DNA of 64,000 bases from Mucilaginibacter sp. KACC 22773. Lineage in GTDB: Bacteria > Bacteroidota > Bacteroidia > Sphingobacteriales > Sphingobacteriaceae. Location: assembly GCF_028736215.1 (NCBI RefSeq), contig NZ_CP117883.1:3348001-3412000 (forward strand). The letters run 5' to 3'. Below are positions 16,392-27,258 of this stretch, in pieces. A program made the position numbers and the translations under genes. The notes under the pieces are model-generated. The model searched no databases. It was not told the origin of the DNA and saw only the letters and a program-made list of their open reading frames with translations. Every line of letters begins with the position of its first letter. Positions within the stretch are counted from its first letter, which is position 1.

Positions 16392-18602
16392 ATGAAATTT
16401 GACAAACCTGCAGGGCCAAATCCCACTGACCGGCAAAGAGTTATCGGTAGGGCCACGGATCGTATTGAGGGGCCGCTTAAAACCACAGGCACGGCTAAAT
16501 ATGCCTATGAATATAATGAAGAGGTATCGGGGCCTGCTTACGGTTTTATCGTTGGCGCTGCTATAGGTAAAGGACGAATCGGGGCGATCCATCAATTGAA
16601 GGCTAAAATGGCTCCGGGTGTTTTGGCAATTGTTACCGCTGCTAACGCCGGGCCCTTGCAGCCGGGTAAGTTTTATGTGGACAAGATGCTGGCGGGACCG
16701 GAGATCGATCATTATCACCAGGCGGTTGCTATCGTAGTAGCGGAGACTTTTGAGCAGGCAAGAGCGGCCGCATCACTGTTAAAAATTGACTATATCGCGA
16801 CCAAAGGATCTTTTGACCTGGAAGCGGCGAAAGATTCGGCAGTATCTCCTGAACCCAGAGAATTCCGCCCCCCTGCTCAAACATCCACCGGTGATTTTGA
16901 GGGTGCTTTCGCGATTGCAGCGGTGAAACTGGATGAAACCTATAAAACGCCAGACCAGTCACACGCCATGATGGAACCGCATGCTGCTATCGCCAAGTGG
17001 GAAGGCGATAAACTGACTTGCTGGTGTTCTGTTCAGCAGATCAATTGGGGAGTCCGCGACCTGGCCAATATCCTGGGAATACCAGCTGGAAACATCCGGC
17101 TCATCTCAAGCTACATTGGAGGCGGATTCGGCGGTAAAGGCACGGTGTTGTCTGATCTTGTGGCCGCTTCCCTCGGCGCACGGGCTACCGGCCGTCCGGT
17201 GAAAGTGACGCTGCAAAGACCGCTGGTTTTTAATAATACCACCCATCGCCCGGCAACGATCCAGCGAATACGTATCGGCGCAAACCCGGACGGTAAGATC
17301 ACCGCCATGGGCCATGAAAGCTGGTCGGGAAATTTACGTGGCGGCCGGATTGAAGCCGCCACCGCATCAACAAAGCTGCTATACGCGGGTGCCAACAGGA
17401 TGACCCACCTGCGTTTAGCTGTACTTGACCTTGCAGAGGGTAATGCAATGCGCGCCCCGGGAGAAGCATCAGGGATGATGGCGTTGGAGATAGCTATGGA
17501 TGAGATGGCGGAGAAACTGCAAATGAATCCCATCGAATTCCGGATAAAAAATGATACCCGGGTCGATCCGGAAAAGCCTAGCCGCCCTTTTTCGACCCGC
17601 CTGCTGGTCGAATGCCTGCGAACCGGGGCCGAGCGTTTCGGATGGAAACAAAGGAACACTACGCCCGGAGCGGTGCGCGATGGCCATTGGCTGATCGGGA
17701 TCGGCGTAGCTTCGGCTATCCGGGGTGCCCCAATCACTAAATCAGCTGCAAGAGTGCGGCTTGATCAAAATGGTACGGTTACAGTAGAAACCGATATGAC
17801 TGACATAGGCACCGGCACGTATACCATCATTGCACAGACTGCAGCGGAGATGCTCGGTGTAGGTTTGGATAAAGTTGTCGTAAAACTGGGCGATTCCCAT
17901 TTTCCTGAGTCGTCGGGTTCTGGTGGTCAATGGGGCGCAGCCTCGTCGACATCCGGCGTGTATGCAGCATGTGTAAAGCTGCGTGAGGAAGTCGCCAAAA
18001 CATTTGAATTTAAAATTGAAGATACCCAGTTTGAGGGCGGCCGTGTGAGTTCGGGCGGCCGTAGTTTTCCGCTCGGTGATGCCGCACGTACAGCCGAATT
18101 GGTTGGTGAGGATCAAATGACCTATGGGGACCTGTCCAAACAATATGCACAGGACACTTTTGGTGCGCATTTCGCTGAGGTAGCGGTTAATGTTTATACC
18201 TGCGAAATCCGGGTAAGGAGAATGCTCGCAGTCGCGCACGCCGGCCGGATCTTAAATCCTAAAGCGGCCCGCAGCCAGATGATCGGCGCGATGACCATGG
18301 GCGTTGGCGCTGCACTGATGGAAGAACTGGTAGTGGATAAAAAAGCAGGCTTTTTTGTCAATCATGATCTCGCGGCTTATGAAGTGCCTGTTCATGCAGA
18401 TATTCCGCACCTGGATGTGATCCTTATGGAAGATACTGACCCGACCATGTCGCCTATGAAAGCGAAAGGTATTGGTGAGTTGGGATTAGTTGGTGTGGCT
18501 GCGGCTGTTGCTAATGCAGTCTACAATGCGACCGGCGTGCGGGTACGCGACTATCCGATCACACTCGACAAGCTTTTGAAGAAAATTTCACTAAGTGGCT
18601 AA
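16392..18602 (+). CDS. paoC: Periplasmic aldehyde oxidoreductase, molybdopterin subunit (PaoC/YagR-like)
   Basis: The 736-residue product has the xanthine-oxidase large-subunit layout: an N-terminal hammerhead domain (DRIEGPLKTTGTAKYAYEYN), the Moco-binding GGGFGGKG near 240, MRAPGEASGMMALE near 355, QWGAASSTSG near 515 and the catalytic glutamate in KGIGELGLVG near residue 695. It has no signal of its own. It starts 2 nt after paoB, so the two are coupled. The dedicated maturation chaperone PaoD is not encoded next to it. Confidence 0.93.
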   Translation: MKFDKPAGPNPTDRQRVIGRATDRIEGPLKTTGTAKYAYEYNEEVSGPAYGFIVGAAIGKGRIGAIHQLKAKMAPGVLAIVTAANAGPLQPGKFYVDKMLAGPEIDHYHQAVAIVVAETFEQARAAASLLKIDYIATKGSFDLEAAKDSAVSPEPREFRPPAQTSTGDFEGAFAIAAVKLDETYKTPDQSHAMMEPHAAIAKWEGDKLTCWCSVQQINWGVRDLANILGIPAGNIRLISSYIGGGFGGKGTVLSDLVAASLGARATGRPVKVTLQRPLVFNNTTHRPATIQRIRIGANPDGKITAMGHESWSGNLRGGRIEAATASTKLLYAGANRMTHLRLAVLDLAEGNAMRAPGEASGMMALEIAMDEMAEKLQMNPIEFRIKNDTRVDPEKPSRPFSTRLLVECLRTGAERFGWKQRNTTPGAVRDGHWLIGIGVASAIRGAPITKSAARVRLDQNGTVTVETDMTDIGTGTYTIIAQTAAEMLGVGLDKVVVKLGDSHFPESSGSGGQWGAASSTSGVYAACVKLREEVAKTFEFKIEDTQFEGGRVSSGGRSFPLGDAARTAELVGEDQMTYGDLSKQYAQDTFGAHFAEVAVNVYTCEIRVRRMLAVAHAGRILNPKAARSQMIGAMTMGVGAALMEELVVDKKAGFFVNHDLAAYEVPVHADIPHLDVILMEDTDPTMSPMKAKGIGELGLVGVAAAVANAVYNATGVRVRDYPITLDKLLKKISLSG

Positions 18603-18619
18603 ATGGGCTGTATGGTTAT

Positions 18620-19185
18620 ATCCCAATCTTCATTAAAGCAAGCTAGTTGTCCGGGCGCAATAAATATGAGCGATTCCCCCAGGTAATCATCCTGGCCTCG
18701 CCCAAAATCCAGGTCAACACATTTTTCTTCTTAAAAAACGATACAGTACTGAACTGGATTTCCAGCTAGTGACCGGCTTTGATTTGGACTGATCCAGTGC
18801 TGTGACGAGCGGATACAGTGTTTGTTGTCCCCGCTCCGTATTAATCGTGTCAGGTACTGAAGCCTTTGCGTAATCCACCGCTTTATTTCTAAATATTCAA
18901 AACTACAATGATATTTTCAAGGCTGTGTACTGCCCTCAAATCAGGAATAATGGTAACTATTTCAGGAATATGTATAAGTACCGCGTTAAAAAATAGCCAG
19001 ACCTTTGAACAATTAAATAAAATGCCATGCCAATAAAACTTTTTGTGCTGCCTTTATTAAATGCGCTTACTCTCACAAATTGGGTCTTTACACAGGCGGT
19101 GAAAGACACTGTATAGAAAAGAAGAAGACGTATCAGGCAATTGAATTGCATATTTTCTCTACTGGAAACCATGGTCACGCCGCCA
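18620..19185. pseudogene. Decayed duplicate of the AraC/MBL/esterase locus
   Basis: From about 18620 to 19135 the sequence follows 11245-11785 at visibly high identity: the AraC gene 5' part in reverse orientation, then the divergent promoter region (ttcaggaatatgtataagta is shared exactly), then the first codons of the MBL gene. Many small indels and stops are present (for example TAG after GACACTGTA). At about 19140 it jumps to a piece matching 13500-13540 of the esterase gene (gaattgcatattttct). No ORF survives. The copy therefore once spanned the AraC-MBL-esterase unit and has lost its middle. Confidence 0.85.
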
Positions 19186-19232
19186 CTTATGAATAATATA
19201 ACAGCTATTACAATACCTTTTTGAATGATATT

Positions 19233-19892
19233 ATGAATACAGTACAGCTTACCGAATTGAATGTCAAAGAACAATATATCGTATTAGTAGCTTCTTATAC
19301 GGCAAGCGGCAATCTGGCACCACTGAAAAACGCGCTGTATGCGGGGCTTGATGCAGGATTAACCATTAACCAGATCAGGGAAGAACTGGTTCAGTTATAC
19401 GCCTACTGCGGTTTTCCGCGTAGTCTGAACGGCATAACCACGTTAATGTCAGTGCTGGAAGAACGAAAATCAAAGGGTCTAAAGGATGAGGAAGGAGAGC
19501 CGCCGACACCCGTTATCGGCACAAATGACAGCAGATATAACACCGGCAAGAAAACGCTGGAAGTCCTGACAGGACGGGCTCAGAACGGCCCTTTGACCGG
19601 AGCTAACGCTTTTGCACCAGGCATCGACGCTTTCCTTAAAGAGCACCTGTTTGCAGACATTTTCGGCAGGGGCGTGCTTACATATGTTGAGCGCGAACTG
19701 GTTACGATTGCTGCATTGTCAACCCTCCCCGGACTGGAAGCGCAATTGCAGGCGCACCTTGGCATGGGCATGAACGCCGGTCTTACAGAAGCCAAATTGG
19801 AACAGGTATTTAAATGCCTCGAAGCGGCTATTGGTAAACAGCAGGCTGACATAGCCCGATCTGTACTGGTAAGGTTAAAGACAACGAATTGA
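19233..19892 (+). CDS. Carboxymuconolactone decarboxylase/AhpD-like protein, two-domain
   Basis: The ATG at 19233 gives 219 residues; a TTG four codons upstream is less likely. Two AhpD/CMD-type helical repeats are visible: residues about 5-75 (YIVLVASYTASGNLAPLKNAL, QLYAYCGFPRSLNGI) and about 110-215 (VERELVTIAALSTLPGLEAQLQAHL). The first repeat has a single Cys, and no CxxC pair is present, so peroxidase activity is doubtful. It is followed by a quinol monooxygenase-like gene and aldo-keto reductases in one apparent operon. Confidence 0.87.
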   Translation: MNTVQLTELNVKEQYIVLVASYTASGNLAPLKNALYAGLDAGLTINQIREELVQLYAYCGFPRSLNGITTLMSVLEERKSKGLKDEEGEPPTPVIGTNDSRYNTGKKTLEVLTGRAQNGPLTGANAFAPGIDAFLKEHLFADIFGRGVLTYVERELVTIAALSTLPGLEAQLQAHLGMGMNAGLTEAKLEQVFKCLEAAIGKQQADIARSVLVRLKTTN

Positions 19893-19911
19893 CGCATAAA
19901 TTACATCATCT

Positions 19912-21353
<1,442 letters not shown>

Positions 21354-21376
21354 ATCTATAGACGAAAATTTAAAAA

Positions 21377-22330
21377 ATGAATAACATGAAAAATATGCCA
21401 TCGATAGCATTAGGTACCTGGTCGTGGGGAGCAGGTGTGGCCGGAGGAGATCAGGTTTTTGGAAATAACAGTAATGCTGAAAATCTAAAACCTGTCTTTG
21501 ACGCCGCGATGAACGCAGGCCTTAACTTATGGGACACTGCTGCAGTTTATGGGATGGGATCCTCCGAAACCATATTGGGTAAATTCATCAAGCAATATCG
21601 ACGCGAGGAAATCCTGTTGTCAACCAAATTTACACCACAGGTAGCCGGTCCTTCTGATAACGCTGTTGAGGAAATGTTAGATAGTAGTTTGGAACGTCTT
21701 GGCACCAACTATATCGATATTTACTGGATTCACAATCCGACTGATGTAAGAAAATGGACACCGCTATTAATTCCGCTCATAAAAGGCGGAAAAGTAAAAA
21801 GTGTAGGCGTATCCAACCATAACCTCGAAGAAATTAAGCTGGCAAACAGTATCCTGGCTGAGGCAGATTGTAAAATTTCAGCCGTTCAAAATCACTATAG
21901 CCTACTTTACCGGTCGTCAGAAGAAGCTGGTATCCTTGATTATTGCAAGGAAAATGATATCAATTTTTTTGCATACATGGTTTTAGAACAAGGTGCTTTA
22001 TCCGGAAAATACAATAGCCGGAATCCGCTTCCGGAAGGCAGTGGCAGGGGGCAGACCTATAATAAAGTGCTTGCCCAGCTGGAAGACCTGACTAATGCCA
22101 TGAGGGATATCGGCAACAGTAAAAACGCATCCGTAGCGCAAATAGCCATGGCCTGGGCAATCGCAAAAAACACATTACCCATTATAGGCGTGACCAAGGT
22201 CCCGCAAGTTGAGGAGGCGCTGATCGCTTCAAAAATCTCGTTAAGCAAGGATGAGATTGATGAAATTGAGACATTGGCATCAAAGGCCGGAGTCGATACA
22301 CGCGGGTCATGGGAGAAATTAATGGTTTAA
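21377..22330 (+). CDS. Aldo/keto reductase, second copy
   Basis: This 317-residue AKR is distinct from its neighbour. The tetrad is readable as Asp in LWDTAAVYG, Tyr, Lys in LSTKFTP (about 85) and His in YWIHNP (about 115). Cofactor segments are VGVSNHN and IIGVTKVPQVEEAL. The start region has two close ATGs (21377 and 21386). It is the last tightly spaced gene of the operon; DUF2255 follows after 79 nt. Confidence 0.92.
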   Translation: MNNMKNMPSIALGTWSWGAGVAGGDQVFGNNSNAENLKPVFDAAMNAGLNLWDTAAVYGMGSSETILGKFIKQYRREEILLSTKFTPQVAGPSDNAVEEMLDSSLERLGTNYIDIYWIHNPTDVRKWTPLLIPLIKGGKVKSVGVSNHNLEEIKLANSILAEADCKISAVQNHYSLLYRSSEEAGILDYCKENDINFFAYMVLEQGALSGKYNSRNPLPEGSGRGQTYNKVLAQLEDLTNAMRDIGNSKNASVAQIAMAWAIAKNTLPIIGVTKVPQVEEALIASKISLSKDEIDEIETLASKAGVDTRGSWEKLMV

Positions 22331-22409
22331 CCCAATACTTGGGCAAAGTTTTCTGCAGAAGATTTAGAAAGCAGTAAGTTGACGAATCGATGATAACCGT
22401 TGTAAAGTC

Positions 22410-22772
22410 ATGAAAACAGAAGAATTAAATAAAATAGATCAGGCAGACGACCTTCATATATCTCCCTTTCGTGAGAACGGTCAGACATACGGAACTCCAA
22501 CCTGGATTTGGGCAGTTGTTGTTGACGGCGAGTTGTATGTAAGAGCCTATCATGGCGTCCGTTCCACATGGTATACGGCCGCCCTGGAACAAAAAGCGGG
22601 CCGCATACATGCAGCCGGAATGATCAAAGAAGTGGCTTTTGAACCGGTGACAGGTGACATCAATGCAAAAATCAGCGATGCCTATAAAAAAAAATATTAC
22701 GGCAGCCCTTATTTGGCAACTATGGTAAGCACCCGGGCTGCTGAAGCAACGGTGAAAATCATTGCACAATAG
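22410..22772 (+). CDS. DUF2255-family protein
   Basis: The 120-residue cytosolic protein fits the DUF2255 layout (LHISPFRENGQTYGTPTWIWAVVVDGELYVRAYHGVRSTWY; KKKYYGSPYLATMV), which resembles a split-barrel nitroreductase/flavin-binding fold. The molecular function is not known. It follows the aldo-keto reductases and precedes an AraC regulator on the same strand. Confidence 0.85.
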   Translation: MKTEELNKIDQADDLHISPFRENGQTYGTPTWIWAVVVDGELYVRAYHGVRSTWYTAALEQKAGRIHAAGMIKEVAFEPVTGDINAKISDAYKKKYYGSPYLATMVSTRAAEATVKIIAQ

Positions 22773-22845
22773 GTTCGAAAAGGCAATTATATGATGAACA
22801 TCCTGTAATAGACTATTTTGCAAATTAATACTAAGCCGAAAATTA

Positions 22846-23733
22846 ATGAGAACAGGTGAATTTAGGGCGTTTAAAATAGAAAGTCTTGATAATTACAAAC
22901 CTTCCTTTTCCAGGAAGGACGTGTATAGAATCTGTTTTGTTAAAGGTCAAAGCAGATTCTATTTTTCTGATAAAATTATCGATATAGATGGGGTATGTTT
23001 GTTTTTTGGCAATATTAACACGCCCTATTCGTGGGAGGTCGTTTCGAAAGAGCAAAGCGGGTACGGGTGTTTGTTTACAGAAAGTTTTTTGAGGGGCACA
23101 GAATATTCCGAAAGCATTCAATCTCAATCCATTTTTAACGCATGGAATGTTCCGGTTTATACGTTGACGGACGAGAAGAAAATAGGCGAAATTGAATTCT
23201 TCTTTAGCCGGATCATCGAAGAGAGCATTGGCGAATATATTAACAGAAATGACATGATCAGGAGTTTTATTAGTATTCTGTTACATGAAGCACTAAAATT
23301 GAATGCTGCTACCAACGGTACCAAACTATCGGGTGGCAAAATTGCATCCGAAAGAATCTACTCCCAATTTCTGACATTGCTTGACAGGCAGTTCCCAATT
23401 CATGATAAGACTACCCCGATTCGATTGACGACAACGGCAGACTTCGCCTACCGCTTAGGTGTACACCCCAACTATCTGAACCGGGCAGTTAAGAAGGAAA
23501 CCGGAAAAACAATACAAAAGATAATAACCGAGCGAATCATCACAGAAGCGAAGATCTTATTATATCATGCGGACTGGAGCATATCCGAAATTTCCTACGC
23601 CCTTGGTTTTGAATATGTTTCATACTTCGATAAGGTATTTAAAAAAATTACAGGTGTAAACCCGAATGGCTACAGGAAACCGGAATTAATAGAAAGCATT
23701 TCATCGATAGGTGAACTCCGGGCCTTAATTTAG
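22846..23733 (+). CDS. AraC-family transcriptional regulator
   Basis: The 295-residue protein has an N-terminal cupin-type sensor (about 10-85, with RICFVKGQSRFYFSDKIIDID) and a C-terminal double HTH (about 190-285; LGVHPNYLNRAVKKETGKTIQKII and WSISEISYALGFEYVSYFDKVFKK). It is clearly related to the regulator at 29041-29964, with the same domain order and shared LERQFPI/LDRQFPI-type linker. It may control the reductase genes that precede it or those that follow. Confidence 0.9.
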   Translation: MRTGEFRAFKIESLDNYKPSFSRKDVYRICFVKGQSRFYFSDKIIDIDGVCLFFGNINTPYSWEVVSKEQSGYGCLFTESFLRGTEYSESIQSQSIFNAWNVPVYTLTDEKKIGEIEFFFSRIIEESIGEYINRNDMIRSFISILLHEALKLNAATNGTKLSGGKIASERIYSQFLTLLDRQFPIHDKTTPIRLTTTADFAYRLGVHPNYLNRAVKKETGKTIQKIITERIITEAKILLYHADWSISEISYALGFEYVSYFDKVFKKITGVNPNGYRKPELIESISSIGELRALI

Positions 23734-23776
23734 AAATTGGTACATCTGCTTACAGACAATCTGCAACATCAACGCT

Positions 23777-25810
23777 ATGATAAAGAAAATAATCACTATC
23801 TGGGAACATTTCACTTCGAAAGAATCCTTAAAACGGGTCCTTGATTTTAATACTAAACAAATTGGCGGAAGTTCATCCCGAGACAGGCGTTGCGTTAATC
23901 TGTTCATTGCAATAGTTTGCTTTTGTATTCCTTTTTACACGCGGGCGCAATCTTCACTGCATTCATTTAAGCTGCAACAGGTTACGCTGCTTTCCGGAGT
24001 GTTTAAAGATGCACAGCTAACAGACAAGGCATACATACTGGCTTTAGATCCTGATCGTTTACTGGCCCCTTATCTCACCGAAGCGGGAATTAAGCCCAAA
24101 AAGAAAAATTACGCAAACTGGGAAAATACAGGATTAGATGGCCACATCGGCGGGCATTATTTATCGGCCTTGTCATTTATGTACGCCTCCACCCATGATG
24201 CGGAGTTAAACAGGCGACTGGATTATATGCTGGCCGAGTTAAAACGCGCCCAGGATAAAACAGGCAGCGGTTACCTGGGAGGCACTCCCGGTGGTACCGC
24301 TATGTGGAAGGATATAGCCGCAGGTAAGATTGAAGCTGATACCTTCGCCCTTAATAAAAAATGGGTGCCGCTTTATAATATCCACAAGCTTTTTGCCGGC
24401 TTGCGCGATGCTTACGTGATTGCCGGCAAAAATCAGGCAAAAGAGATCCTGGTACGGCTAACAGATTATATCTATGGTGTTTCGCTCAAACTGACTGATG
24501 AGCAGATCCAAACCATGCTCATATCAGAACAGGGCGGCTTAAATGAAGTATTTGCCGATGTATCAGTTATAACCGGACAGGATAAATATCTCACATTAGC
24601 CAAAAGGTTTTCGCACAAAGATATCCTAAACCCATTGATCCAGGGGCATGACGAGCTCAATGGACTGCACGCCAATATGCAGATCCCGAAAGCCGTAGGT
24701 TTCCAGCGCATCTCCGAAGTTGGCGGCGATGCCGATTATGGCAAGGCTGCTCAGTTTTTCTGGGAAACGGTAGTAAATAACCGTTCGGTAGTAATAGGCG
24801 GCAACAGTGTAAATGAGCATTTTAACCCAACGGGCAATTTCACTAAAATGATCACGGATATTGCTGGCCCGGAAACTTGTAACTCCTATAATATGCTTAA
24901 ACTAACCCGCCACCTTTTTGAAAAAGGGGCCGACGTTAAGTACATGGATTTTTATGAGCGGGTATTGTATAACCACATCCTTTCCAGCCAGCATCCGGGG
25001 CATGGCGGCTTTGTTTATTATACCTCCATGCGCCCGCGGCACTACCGCGTTTATTCTCAGCCACAGGTTGATATGTGGTGTTGTGTTGGTTCGGGCATGG
25101 AAAACCATGGCAAATATGGCGAGCTCATCTATAACTATCAGCAAAAAAACCTGTATGTAAACCTGTTTATTGCTTCCCGCCTAAACTGGGCGGCGCAAGG
25201 ACTTGTCCTTTCGCAGCAAACCAAATTCCCGGATACAGAAACTACCAAACTTACAGTCGAGGCAGTAAAACCCGGCAAATTTGATATTAACATCCGTTAT
25301 CCTCATTGGGTAAAAACCGGCAAACTGCAAATCAAAATCAATGGAACAAATGTACCTGTTGATGCTCAGCCTGGCTCCTACGTAAAGCTTAACCGTGCAT
25401 GGAAAAAAGGCGACGCAATAGAAGTGCGTTTGCCAATGGAATTAAGTACAGAGGCTTTGCCGGATAGTTCGCACTATGTAGCATTTTTGAATGGGCCTAT
25501 CGTATTGGCAGCCAAAACTGATACTACGGATCTTGATAACTTAATTGCAGATGGAGACCAGTTTGGCGGCTATCGTGCACGCGGCAAAATGTACCCGCTA
25601 AATGAGGCACCTATATTGGCAAGCAACGAGGCTAATCTTCAAAACTATCTGAAACCTGTTACCGGAAAACCTCAAACCTTTATTGCGCCTGAACTGATCA
25701 GTCCTGACAAATTTAAAAACCTGGAACTGATACCCTTTTACAAACTGCATGATGCGCGCTATATGATCTATTGGCACCAGGGCGCACTGAATAACAAGGG
25801 GGGTAAATAA
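23777..25810 (+). CDS. GH127/GH146-type glycoside hydrolase (beta-L-arabinofuranosidase family) with chimeric 5' end
   Basis: The 677-residue ORF carries the DUF1680/GH127 fold: GGHYLSALSFMYAS, YNIHKLFAGLRDAY, the PETCNSYNML segment (Glu and Cys near 365-367) and WCCVGSGMENHGKYGE (Cys pair near 434-436), the Cys/Glu set that binds zinc and provides the cysteine nucleophile in HypBA1. A Sec-type signal ends at YTRAQ only at about residue 57. The first 34 codons are not part of the family: they copy the start of the amidohydrolase gene at 25889, including about 17 nt of leader. Export from the ATG at 23777 would need an internal signal, so function is uncertain. Confidence 0.88.
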   Translation: MIKKIITIWEHFTSKESLKRVLDFNTKQIGGSSSRDRRCVNLFIAIVCFCIPFYTRAQSSLHSFKLQQVTLLSGVFKDAQLTDKAYILALDPDRLLAPYLTEAGIKPKKKNYANWENTGLDGHIGGHYLSALSFMYASTHDAELNRRLDYMLAELKRAQDKTGSGYLGGTPGGTAMWKDIAAGKIEADTFALNKKWVPLYNIHKLFAGLRDAYVIAGKNQAKEILVRLTDYIYGVSLKLTDEQIQTMLISEQGGLNEVFADVSVITGQDKYLTLAKRFSHKDILNPLIQGHDELNGLHANMQIPKAVGFQRISEVGGDADYGKAAQFFWETVVNNRSVVIGGNSVNEHFNPTGNFTKMITDIAGPETCNSYNMLKLTRHLFEKGADVKYMDFYERVLYNHILSSQHPGHGGFVYYTSMRPRHYRVYSQPQVDMWCCVGSGMENHGKYGELIYNYQQKNLYVNLFIASRLNWAAQGLVLSQQTKFPDTETTKLTVEAVKPGKFDINIRYPHWVKTGKLQIKINGTNVPVDAQPGSYVKLNRAWKKGDAIEVRLPMELSTEALPDSSHYVAFLNGPIVLAAKTDTTDLDNLIADGDQFGGYRARGKMYPLNEAPILASNEANLQNYLKPVTGKPQTFIAPELISPDKFKNLELIPFYKLHDARYMIYWHQGALNNKGGK

Positions 25811-25888
25811 GGGCATTAAATTTTTGATATCCAAAGCCAGACCAATGAGCCACCACAAGGGTAAGCGCATGTCTGCAACATCGACGCT

Positions 25889-26905
25889 ATGATAAAAAAA
25901 ATAATCACTATCGAGGAACATTTTACTTTGAGAGAAATCTCAAAACGGGTCATTGATTTTAACACTAAACAAATTGGCGGAAATTCTTCCGCCAACGGCA
26001 TTCAAAAAGAGTTAATGGCCCTGGTGTTGCCCACACCAGATGATATTGAAGATGTTGGTGAGCGCCGGATAAAATTTATGGACGAAAGCGGTATAGATAT
26101 GCAGCTGCTATCGTATGGTGGCAGCAGTCCTCAGAATGTTGCTGACATAGCATTGGCTATAGAATTATGCAAAGAAGCTAATAATGAGTTAGCTGATTTT
26201 ATAAAACAGCGCCCTGCAAGGTTTGGCGGCTTTGCTGTTTTACCAGTGATGGACGTAAATGCTGCATGCGAAGAGTTAGAAAGAGCTGTAAACGAATTGG
26301 GGCTAAGAGGGGCCATGATATCCGGAACTTGTAATGGCCGTTTCTTTGACGAGCCTGCTTTCTTTCCTATATTCTCAAAAGCCGAGGTCCTCGGTGTGCC
26401 CATATATATGCATCCGGCGATTATTCCTAAAGCCATCGCCGAACATTATTATCAAAGCGAAAACTGGCCGGCTGTTGCAGGTGCTATGTTTGCTTCAGCT
26501 GGATATGGATGGCATTTAGACTCCGGGATCGGTATTCTGAGATTAATAGCCTCGGCAATATTTGATAAATTACCCGATCTTAAAATAATTTCAGGTCATT
26601 GGGGGGAACTGGTGCCTTTTTTCTTAAACCGGTTAGACGATCAGTTAGGAAAAACCTTACAATTGGATCGTAAAATCTCTGATTATTATCGAAGCAATAT
26701 TTACATAACCCCAAGCGGGCTCTTCTCTGAATCACAATTGCAATTTGCTATTTCTGAAGTTGGAGCAGATCAGATCATCTATTCAGGCGACTATCCATTT
26801 CTGATTGATAAAAGGACGAAGAGCTTTCTCGAAAATGCATCGATTTCAAATGAAGCGAAAGAAAAAATCGCATATAAAAATGCAGAGAAATTATTACGTT
26901 TGTAA
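25889..26905 (+). CDS. Amidohydrolase-2 family protein (gamma-resorcylate/ACMSD-like decarboxylase)
   Basis: The 338-residue TIM-barrel protein shows the amidohydrolase-2 metal ligands: Glu9-x-His11 (TIEEHF), His in YMHPAI (about 174), His in SGHWGEL (about 234) and Asp in YSGDYPF (about 295). Relatives are non-oxidative decarboxylases or hydrolases acting on aromatic acids. The E-x-H motif is intact here, while the copy at 23777 has Trp in place of Glu9, which indicates that this is the functional source. It lies 78 nt after the GH127-like gene. Confidence 0.88.
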   Translation: MIKKIITIEEHFTLREISKRVIDFNTKQIGGNSSANGIQKELMALVLPTPDDIEDVGERRIKFMDESGIDMQLLSYGGSSPQNVADIALAIELCKEANNELADFIKQRPARFGGFAVLPVMDVNAACEELERAVNELGLRGAMISGTCNGRFFDEPAFFPIFSKAEVLGVPIYMHPAIIPKAIAEHYYQSENWPAVAGAMFASAGYGWHLDSGIGILRLIASAIFDKLPDLKIISGHWGELVPFFLNRLDDQLGKTLQLDRKISDYYRSNIYITPSGLFSESQLQFAISEVGADQIIYSGDYPFLIDKRTKSFLENASISNEAKEKIAYKNAEKLLRL

Positions 26906-27000
26906 CATATGATTAATACCTAAAGCCTAAGGTGTCTAATAAAATTCTAAACAAACAACCATAAATCCCTTACCTTGCTGCTAAACCCTTAAAAAGTCCT

Positions 27001-27258
27001 GTGGGCAGGAAAATTGGCCGCATTCTTGAAATGTGTGGTATTAAACAAGAAGCACTGTCGGCCGGATCAGGCGTAAGCCAACAAACAGAGTCACGCATCA
27101 AACAGAGCGAAAATATTAAGGATCAGGTCTTAAAAACGGCCGCTCAAATTTTAGGAGTGACGGCAGATGCCATTGACCTTTTAAAATGGTATAGAGAAAA
27201 CTACCTTACCCAAAGCGCCGTGTTTAATTATACTGTTGTATGCTTCCTTAAAGTCTGA
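27001..27258 (+). pseudogene. Truncated XRE-family regulator
   Basis: A GTG at 27001 opens MGRKIGRILEMCGIKQEALS, the usual beginning of Bacteroidota XRE regulators (RKIGRIRELRGMKQE type), and runs through a near-complete HTH to ILGVTADAIDLLKW. After about residue 62 the family pattern stops and the frame runs antisense through the end of the reductase gene at 27181. A downstream break has therefore removed the C-terminal part. It could still make a bare HTH peptide. Confidence 0.6.

Noticed and set aside
17111..17737. 208-codon ORF antisense to paoC
   Set aside because: Shadow of the molybdopterin subunit, with an arginine/serine/proline-rich product typical of antisense frames.
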